Positions 48,250-53,286 of a stretch of DNA of 53,286 bases are shown here, in pieces; positions within the stretch are counted from its first letter, which is position 1, and every line of letters begins with the position of its first letter. Origin of the DNA: SIG714 sp964638675 (GTDB taxonomy: Bacteria; Bacillota; Clostridia; Oscillospirales; CAG-272); NCBI GenBank assembly GCA_964638675.1, contig CAZXAU010000016.1, positions 1 to 53,286 on the forward strand, read 5' to 3'. Under the pieces are notes generated by a model. The model saw nothing but the letters and a program-made list of their open reading frames with translations. It had not been told where the DNA came from and searched no databases. A program made the position numbers and the translations under genes.

Positions 48250-48278
48250 TTTACAAAATGTCGAACTTAATGTATACT
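48250..48278 (+). promoter_or_regulatory. Promoter of the U32-rsmG operon with a Spo0A-like box
   Basis: TTTACA (48250-48255), a 17-bp spacer and TATACT (48273-48278). The spacer contains TGTCGAA (48259-48265), the core of the Spo0A box, placed where binding would block polymerase. The promoter is solid; the Spo0A role is inference. Confidence 0.6.
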
Positions 48279-48349
48279 TATTCTGAAGTAATTTGACAGT
48301 CAGAATCTCTGTATTCTGAAAAGTGTATTTGAAAAACGAAGGTTGTGTT

Positions 48350-50059
48350 ATGATGTCAGAAAAATATCCCGAAATACTTGCACCGGCAGGGAATTTTGAG
48401 GTGCTTAAGGCGGCGGTGTATGCAGGAACGGACGCTGTATATGTCGGCGGAACTCAATTCAATGCAAGAATGAATGCAAAAAATTTTGACAGACAGACGC
48501 TCAGAGAAGCGATAGGCTTTTGTCACGAGCGTGGTGTTCGTCTTTATGTTGCACTCAATACGCTTATATATGACCGGCAAATGGCAGACGCACTGCATTA
48601 TGTCGATTTTCTCGCACTCTCGGGAGTTGATGCACTTATACTTGCGGATATCGGTCTTTCGGTGAATATAAAAAAATATTTTCCCGAAATGAGATGCCAT
48701 GCATCGACACAGTGTTCGGGTCACAACTCAAGAGCGGCTGAATACCTGAAGCAAATGGGCTTTGACAGAATGGTTTGCGCACGTGAGCTGTCATATGACA
48801 ACATCAAGGCGATGACAGCAAACTCACCTATCGAGATCGAGACATTTGTCCACGGCGCACTTTGCGTATCGCAATCCGGGCAATGTCTGATGAGCTCGCT
48901 TATCGGCGGAAGAAGCGGAAACCGTGGGGAATGTGCCCAGCCCTGCCGTCTGCCTTATAACGGAAAACCTATACTTTCCCTAAAGGATAATTGTCTTGCT
49001 GGACATATCACTCAGCTTTTGGATTCGGGTGTTGCCTCGCTGAAAATTGAGGGGCGAATGAAATCTCCCGATTATGTATACTCTGCCGTTTCGCTCTACA
49101 GGAAGCTTATTGATGAGAAACGGAATGCAGATATGCAGGAGATGAAAAAGCTCATGGCTGTATTTTCACGCCAGGGATTTACAGACGGCTACTTTACGGG
49201 CAAAACAGATGAGAGTATGCTCGGCATCCGCAGTGATGACGATAAGAATATGACAATGCATTCAAATGTAAGCATAGTTGACCGTACGCCTGAAAGAGAG
49301 AGAATAACCAAAGAAGAGCCACTAAGCAGAGCGGATGAAATAAAGCTTGTTTTTCCTAAAAGGACTGAAAATACAGCAAAGACCTTAAACACTGCAAGAT
49401 TCTATAATCCCGAAAATATCCCCGATGATGCGAAGAATTTCTTTGACATTATCTATCTTCCGCTTGACAGATTTGACGTGAAAAAGGCGAACGGAGTTAT
49501 ACTTCCTCCTGTCATTCCCGAAAATGATATACCGAAGATCGTTAAGGAGCTTCAAAAAGCAAAGAAAAGCGGTGCACTTCATGCCATGGTCGGCAATATA
49601 GGACATATATCGATTGCCGAACAGGTAGGATTTATTCTGCACGGAGATTACAGGCTCAATATTTACAACAGCTTTTCGGCAGAAAAATACCTTGAAAAAT
49701 TTGAGGATGTCATACTTTCTCCCGAGCTGATTCTTCCGCAGATAAGGGATATAAGAAATCGCAGAAGTGTCATTGTATACGGAAGAATTCCGCTTATGAC
49801 ACTCGAACGCAAACTGAAGTGTGACAGCCTTCGTGACAGGCGTGGGGTAGTTTTCCCTGTTGTAAGGGAAGGGGAGAGGGATATAGTCCTTAATTCCGTG
49901 CCTGTATATATGGCTGATTATGCCGATCGCCTTGAAAATGCAGGCATATTCAACAGACATTTTATTTTTACAGATGAAGGAAAGCAGGGAAGCAGGGCAA
50001 TAATACATGCATATGAAAAGAGGCTTCCGACAAAGAAAGAGATCAGGAGAATAAAGTAA
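48350..50059 (+). CDS. U32 family peptidase / RlhA-like protein
   Basis: This is a roughly 569-residue protein. Its N-terminal U32 domain starts EILAPAGNFEVLKAAVYAGTDAVYVGG and carries the diagnostic ETFVHGALCVSQSGQCLMSSLIGGRSGNRGECAQPCRLPY (Cys cluster), then SLKIEGRMKSPDYVYSAVSLYRKLID. A second region (~330-569) resembles the C-terminal half seen in longer U32 proteins. Members were first called collagenase-like peptidases; E. coli relatives hydroxylate 23S rRNA (RlhA) or tRNA (TrhP). An RNA-modifying role fits the co-transcribed rsmG. ATG at 48350 is preferred over 48323. Confidence 0.88.
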   Translation: MMSEKYPEILAPAGNFEVLKAAVYAGTDAVYVGGTQFNARMNAKNFDRQTLREAIGFCHERGVRLYVALNTLIYDRQMADALHYVDFLALSGVDALILADIGLSVNIKKYFPEMRCHASTQCSGHNSRAAEYLKQMGFDRMVCARELSYDNIKAMTANSPIEIETFVHGALCVSQSGQCLMSSLIGGRSGNRGECAQPCRLPYNGKPILSLKDNCLAGHITQLLDSGVASLKIEGRMKSPDYVYSAVSLYRKLIDEKRNADMQEMKKLMAVFSRQGFTDGYFTGKTDESMLGIRSDDDKNMTMHSNVSIVDRTPERERITKEEPLSRADEIKLVFPKRTENTAKTLNTARFYNPENIPDDAKNFFDIIYLPLDRFDVKKANGVILPPVIPENDIPKIVKELQKAKKSGALHAMVGNIGHISIAEQVGFILHGDYRLNIYNSFSAEKYLEKFEDVILSPELILPQIRDIRNRRSVIVYGRIPLMTLERKLKCDSLRDRRGVVFPVVREGERDIVLNSVPVYMADYADRLENAGIFNRHFIFTDEGKQGSRAIIHAYEKRLPTKKEIRRIK

Positions 50060-50778
50060 TGTCAGAAAATATATCCATTCGGGAATTTGATGAAAAATTC
50101 AGGGCAGCTGTGTTGCCGATATCAGAAAGCTTTGTCGAGTTCTCCGAAAAATTCTATATTCTCACACGCCTTTTGATTGAGGAAAATGAAAAAACAAATC
50201 TGACTGCTATAAAGGATATCGACGGTATAATACTCAAACACTACGCCGACTGCCTGCTTATAGAAAAATTTATTACTCACAAAGCCGAAATGATCGATGT
50301 CGGGTGCGGAGGTGGATTTCCGACCTTGCCTTTGGCAATAGTCAGGGAGGATGTTTCTATTACGGCACTCGATTCAACAGCAAAAAAACTCGGATTCATC
50401 TCGACAGTGTCAAAAGAGCTTTCGCTTAACATTCAAACACTGGCAAGACGTGCTGAGGAGATCGGCAGGGAAGAAAAATACCGTGAAAGATTTGATGTTG
50501 TAACGGCAAGAGCGGTTTCGGCTATGAATGTTCTTGATGAGCTCTGCCTGCCTTTGACTAAAAAAGGCGGTGTGTTCATAGCCATGAAGGGAAGCTCGGG
50601 GCATGACGAGCTTATATCCGCACTCCCCGGGATAAAAAAACTCGGCGGAGAGCCGAGAGAATATACCGAAATGCTCGGTGATATGGAGCGGCATATAATA
50701 GTTACAAATAAGGTCAATGATACGCCGTCAATTTATCCGAGAATGTATTCAAAAATTGTTAAGTCACCCCTGAAATAA
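50059..50778 (+). CDS. rsmG: 16S rRNA (guanine-527-N7)-methyltransferase
   Basis: This 239-residue SAM-dependent methyltransferase has the RsmG features: KTNLTAIKDIDGIILKHYADCL, SAM motif IDVGCGGGFPTLPLAI (79-94), ALDSTAKKLGFI, and FDVVTARAVSAMNVLDELCLPLTKKGGVFIAMKG. It methylates G527 in the 530 loop of 16S rRNA. The ATG overlaps the stop of the U32 gene by one base (TAATG), so the two are translationally coupled. It is not located next to mnmG or parA as in many bacteria. Confidence 0.96.
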   Translation: MSENISIREFDEKFRAAVLPISESFVEFSEKFYILTRLLIEENEKTNLTAIKDIDGIILKHYADCLLIEKFITHKAEMIDVGCGGGFPTLPLAIVREDVSITALDSTAKKLGFISTVSKELSLNIQTLARRAEEIGREEKYRERFDVVTARAVSAMNVLDELCLPLTKKGGVFIAMKGSSGHDELISALPGIKKLGGEPREYTEMLGDMERHIIVTNKVNDTPSIYPRMYSKIVKSPLK

Positions 50779-50858
50779 ATTGATTAGTATACATCATATG
50801 ATTGGATTCATAAGTATTGATTTAAACGGTCTGCATTATGATGAAAGGCATAGACAAA

Positions 50859-51848
50859 ATGGAAAAGGAAAGAAAAACACAGAGTGCAAGCCCTGCAAAA
50901 AAGACAGTTTCCCGTTCTGACGTAAGGTCAGGGCATATTGCAAGGTCAGACAGTGCAGATAATAAAGCCACACGACAGGGAAAAAAAGAACCGACAAAAA
51001 CAGCATCTGTTACAGTAAGGGATGATGACAGGAAAGAAACGAAAAAGCAGTATGTCAATAAACCCTCACCGACACGTCAGGTTACGGTGAAAGGCAACCA
51101 AAAACTCGGCAAGAACGGCAAAGTGAATGCCGGGAACGAATCAGTAACGGAAAAAACAAAAGAAAAGGAAAAGATCGGCACAAACCGCAGTTTGAAAAGC
51201 GAAAAAACAACCGGACGTGATAAGAATAAAAATTTAAAAGAGAATAAAAAAGCCAAAGTAAAAACAACCGCAAAAAAGACTGAATTTCCGCTATTTCCGA
51301 TGTTTTTGATTTTTGTTCTTTCAATTGTTATAATATCAGGGACGGTTGCCATTTTCATCTCGTGCATTAATTTACCCAAAAAAGGAAAAAAGGTATCGTT
51401 ACAATATGATTTGTACGGTGAGAAAATAAAAAAAACGGTCACTGCTGACCAGGTTCTGAGAGACGGAAAAAATGTATATCTTTGTCTTAATGATTTTTCT
51501 GAGAAAATAGGACTTCGAATACTCGGCAATGAAGAAAGTGCAATATTGTATACAGATAAAGGCGACAGTGTAAGCATAGAGAACGGTTCGTACAGAGCTG
51601 TGATCAACGGCGTTCCGTTTGAGCTTCCCGGCGATGTCATTATTGAAGGTAAGAATATTTATGTACCTGCTGCACTGTTGTTTGATTTTGCTGACGGACT
51701 CGAAATAACATATAATTTCAGTACGAGAAGAATGAATATATCGACAATAAAGGATGACGAACGCTCGACGAGCATCATGACAGTCTATAAAGATTTCGTT
51801 TTTACTCCGCACGAAGTGGCACCTGTTGCACCATTAGATCCCGATTAA
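50859..51848 (+). CDS. Lys-rich single-pass membrane protein with copper-amine-oxidase-N-like domain
   Basis: This is a roughly 329-residue protein in three parts. First is a strongly basic, low-complexity cytoplasmic segment (1-~142; many KK, KEK and TK steps). Next is one membrane helix (LFPMFLIFVLSIVIISGTVAIFIS, ~145-168). Last is an extracytoplasmic domain (~175-290) whose VTADQVLRDGKNVYLCLNDFSEKIGLRI... and IIEGKNIYVPAALLFDFADGLEITYNF pattern resembles the copper amine oxidase N-terminal (stalk) domain used for wall or polymer binding. The function is unknown. ATG at 50859 is chosen because GAAAGG precedes it. The basic tail could contact nucleic acid or acidic partners. Confidence 0.7.
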   Translation: MEKERKTQSASPAKKTVSRSDVRSGHIARSDSADNKATRQGKKEPTKTASVTVRDDDRKETKKQYVNKPSPTRQVTVKGNQKLGKNGKVNAGNESVTEKTKEKEKIGTNRSLKSEKTTGRDKNKNLKENKKAKVKTTAKKTEFPLFPMFLIFVLSIVIISGTVAIFISCINLPKKGKKVSLQYDLYGEKIKKTVTADQVLRDGKNVYLCLNDFSEKIGLRILGNEESAILYTDKGDSVSIENGSYRAVINGVPFELPGDVIIEGKNIYVPAALLFDFADGLEITYNFSTRRMNISTIKDDERSTSIMTVYKDFVFTPHEVAPVAPLDPD

Positions 51849-51890
51849 AAAAATAAATTGAAGTATAATTAATTTTTTTATAAAAAGCCC

Positions 51891-51919
51891 TTGACAAATC
51901 GCATTTTTTTTGATATACT
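51891..51919 (+). promoter_or_regulatory. Promoter of tRNA-Glu
   Basis: A perfect TTGACA (51891-51896), a 17-bp spacer and TATACT (51914-51919) lie 85 bp upstream of the tRNA. Confidence 0.85.
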
Positions 51920-52003
51920 CTTTGCACGATAGAGATTGTGAGGAACTTGAAGATTGACAGAGCATCACTCGGGTGTCAGTCGCTGGGTTTGAACACTTTC
52001 TAT

Positions 52004-52078
52004 GGCCCGTTGGTCAAGCGGCTAAGACATCGCCCTCTCACGGCGAAAACATGGGTTCGATTCCCGTACGGGTCACCA
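52004..52078 (+). tRNA. tRNA-Glu (anticodon CTC)
   Basis: A complete cloverleaf: the acceptor GGCCCGT pairs with ACGGGTC (one G-T). The D-arm lies in TTGGTCAAGCGGCTAAGAC. The anticodon stem TCGCC/GGCGA has loop CTCTCAC, placing CTC at 34-36 (decodes GAG). The T-arm is ATGGG-TTCGATT-CCCGT. The discriminator is A and CCA is encoded (52076-52078). Confidence 0.95.
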
Positions 52079-52080
52079 AA

Positions 52081-52110
52081 AAAAGCACTTGCATTGCAGG
52101 TGCTTTTTTT
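52081..52110 (+). terminator. Terminator of tRNA-Glu
   Basis: AAAAGCACTTGCA and TGCAGGTGCTTTTTTT form a hairpin with T-run directly after the CCA end. Confidence 0.85.
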
Positions 52111-52350
52111 AGTCAAACTAATCTGCATCACGCACGGCAGGCGGTTTCATCCGGATGAAAGCTGAAGATTCTTTTTGATGTCAGTGGCAGACAAACGCTT
52201 TTTTTAACCTTCCTGCTTGCTTTATTAAATTTAAACTTACAAAGTATCGTTTCAAAGTGCATATTTCGCTTATCAAGTGAACACCGACGGGTATTTACAA
52301 AGAATTTCAGCATTTTTTTGAAAAAACTGAGAAAAAATTGAAAAAATGTC
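52111..52350. other. Intergenic region with one perfect palindrome
   Basis: I see no gene. TTTCATCCGGATGAAA (52145-52160) is a perfect 16-bp palindrome, a possible protein-binding site. The remainder is AT-rich leading to the MerR-type promoter. Confidence 0.4.
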
Positions 52351-52381
52351 TTGACTGTAAACAAGGTTTATAGTGTACAAT
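52351..52381 (+). promoter_or_regulatory. MerR-type promoter with 19-bp spacer and operator dyad
   Basis: TTGACT (52351-52356) and TACAAT (52376-52381) are separated by 19 bp, the overlong spacing typical of promoters twisted open by MerR-family activators. The spacer is occupied by ACTGTAAAC-AAG-GTTTATAGT (52354-52374), a 9-3-9 dyad with one mismatch. It controls the MerR-family gene itself, so it is an autoregulatory site. Transcription would begin almost at the ribosome site (GGAGG at 52388-52392). Confidence 0.8.
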
Positions 52382-52399
52382 GGTGTCGGAGGTGAAGAA

Positions 52400-52918
52400 A
52401 TGAATATAAAAGATACTGAAAAAGAGCTTTCGGTCACACGCTCGAATATTCGTTTTTATGAGAAGGAAGGACTGCTGTCGCCTGAGAGAAGGGAAAACAA
52501 TTACCGTGATTACTCTGAGGAGGATCTGGCTGTTCTGAAGAAAATTTTAATTTTGAGGAAACTCGGATTTACTGTAGGTGAGATCTCGTTGATGCAAAAA
52601 GGCGAGCTTTCGATCGGCGATGCGGCGAAGGAGAATATTTGCAGGCTTGAGAGCGAAATTGCTTCTATGAAAGCCGCCCTTGAAATGACCAGGGATCTTT
52701 CTTCCGAAAACCCGTCATTTGATAGGTTGGATCAGGAGCGATTATGGAATAAGATTAATGAATCCGAGAAAAACGGTCAGAAATTTTACGATATTTGCAA
52801 AGACTATGTTATCTTTGAAATAAGTGTTTTTGATAATATGTTCAGAAATTTTTACTTGTATGATTTCAAAAAAACACGCAAAAAACAGTTCCTTTTACCT
52901 TTCGTGTTGATGGCCTAA
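52400..52918 (+). CDS. MerR family transcriptional regulator, possibly C-terminally truncated
   Basis: This is a roughly 172-residue regulator. The N-terminal winged helix-turn-helix (MNIKDTEKELSVTRSNIRFYEKEGLLSPERRENNYRDYSEEDLAVLKKILILRKLGFTVGEI) is of MerR type. A dimerisation coiled coil (~75-105) and a C-terminal helical part (YDICKDYVIFEISVFDNMFRNFYLYDFKKTRKK) follow. The chain stops seven residues into a hydrophobic stretch (FLLPFVLMA), as if the start of a membrane helix were cut off; downstream DNA shows no continuation. Start is ATG at 52400 with GGAGGTGAAGAA. The effector and other targets are unknown. Confidence 0.85.
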   Translation: MNIKDTEKELSVTRSNIRFYEKEGLLSPERRENNYRDYSEEDLAVLKKILILRKLGFTVGEISLMQKGELSIGDAAKENICRLESEIASMKAALEMTRDLSSENPSFDRLDQERLWNKINESEKNGQKFYDICKDYVIFEISVFDNMFRNFYLYDFKKTRKKQFLLPFVLMA

Positions 52919-52984
52919 GCTTTCGGCAATTTTACCAAACAGGGATTGATAAGTACATTGACTATAACAAAGTAATATGTTAGT

Positions 52985-53169
52985 ATTTAATTAAATTTAG
53001 AACATTAGATGTGGAAAAGACGGATAATATCGTAGGAAAAGAAGTGTTTCACAAGATATTTGGTACAGGAAAGGAAACAGGAATTGTATCTGTTCAATTT
53101 GGTGGTAATGTGAGAAAATTTTGGTATCCGGACGCATTTAAGCAATTCCTGACAATATATGAAAAATAG
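52985..53169 (+). pseudogene. Frameshifted small-domain fragment
   Basis: Two frames join to one sensible product. The first gives ...RTLDVEKTDNIVGK (to about 53040). The next frame continues VFHKIFGTGKETGIVSVQFG, then NVRKFWYPDAFKQFLTIYEK and TAG at 53167. A single-base loss near 53040 explains the break. The IVGK-x-V-x-H-x-x-FG-x-G ... F-x-YP-x-AF-x-x-FL pattern resembles a small beta-barrel domain that I recall in diverse Firmicutes proteins; I cannot name it. A TTGACT at 52958 with a weak -10 lies just upstream. It is either a decayed gene fragment or a sequencing error. Confidence 0.4.
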
Positions 53170-53213
53170 GGCTGCGTGTGATACAATCAAAGAACTTAGG
53201 AGGAACAAACATA

Positions 53214-53286
53214 ATGGATGAAAAAGAATTGTATTCCGTACTCGGTAATCTTACAAAAAACAAAGGGCACTGGCCATCAAATATAG
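53214..53286 (+). CDS. 5' end of an unidentified gene (runs off the window)
   Basis: A strong AGGAGG (53198-53203) precedes ATG at 53214, and the frame stays open to the window end (24 codons: MDEKELYSVLGNLTKNKGHW, then PSNI). It is too short to identify. Confidence 0.5.
   Translation, partial: MDEKELYSVLGNLTKNKGHWPSNI

Overview
The window looks like a chromosomal segment of a low-GC, endospore-forming Clostridia bacterium, probably a gut Oscillospirales-type anaerobe. The evidence is: spoIIGA-sigE side by side; sigma-A promoters of TTGACA-17-TATAAT type; GGAGG ribosome sites; Clostridia-typical small families (DUF1700/DUF4097, DUF378, DUF4234, DUF2752); a ferredoxin-linked indolepyruvate oxidoreductase; and many Ser/Thr-rich lipoproteins. 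Taxonomy is inferred from gene content only.

Layout. 1-1.0 kb is debris: terminators, a large hairpin, tRNA T-arm-like scraps, a ribbon-helix-helix protein and the 5' stump of a SLOG-family gene. 1.0-4.5 kb: tspO and a three-gene ABC-2 exporter. 4.7-5.0 kb: tRNA-Arg(CCT). 5-10.5 kb: an LCP cell-wall protein, glycyl-tRNA synthetase and a 961-aa CotH/lamin-tail lipoprotein. 10.7-14.7 kb: small membrane proteins, a GNAT enzyme, a DUF1700-DUF4097 pair and trmB. 15-20.4 kb: a two-component system with a MacB/Bce-like ABC transporter. 20.6 kb: acpP. 21-31.6 kb: a secreted-protein island with a second CotH lipoprotein, three tandem papain-like (C1) proteases and an orphan lipoprotein. 32-37.6 kb: spoIIGA, sigE, rbfA, truB, maf, nth and a NYN nuclease. 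37.7-45.6 kb: an operon for aryl or acyl acids (AMP ligase, Na+/solute symporter, iorA, iorB, paaK) and a divergent amidohydrolase. 45.7-48.1 kb: the last two steps of IMP synthesis as separate enzymes (stand-alone AICAR transformylase and archaeal-type PurO cyclohydrolase) behind a ZTP riboswitch. 48.3-51.8 kb: a U32 protein, rsmG and a Lys-rich membrane protein. 52-53.3 kb: tRNA-Glu(CTC), a MerR-family regulator with a 19-bp-spacer promoter, a frameshifted fragment and an incomplete gene.

The most interesting points are: (i) the three C1 proteases are a domain mosaic sharing an unnamed beta-rich domain, and the first copy has lost its export signal; (ii) a ~100-bp repeat occurs twice, 18 kb apart, each time directly upstream of a start codon and placing a hairpin between a Shine-Dalgarno sequence and the ATG; (iii) the ZTP riboswitch controls exactly the enzymes that consume its ligand; (iv) several leaders have strong RNA structure (tspO, rbfA, and a possible free RNA at 14.7-15.0 kb).
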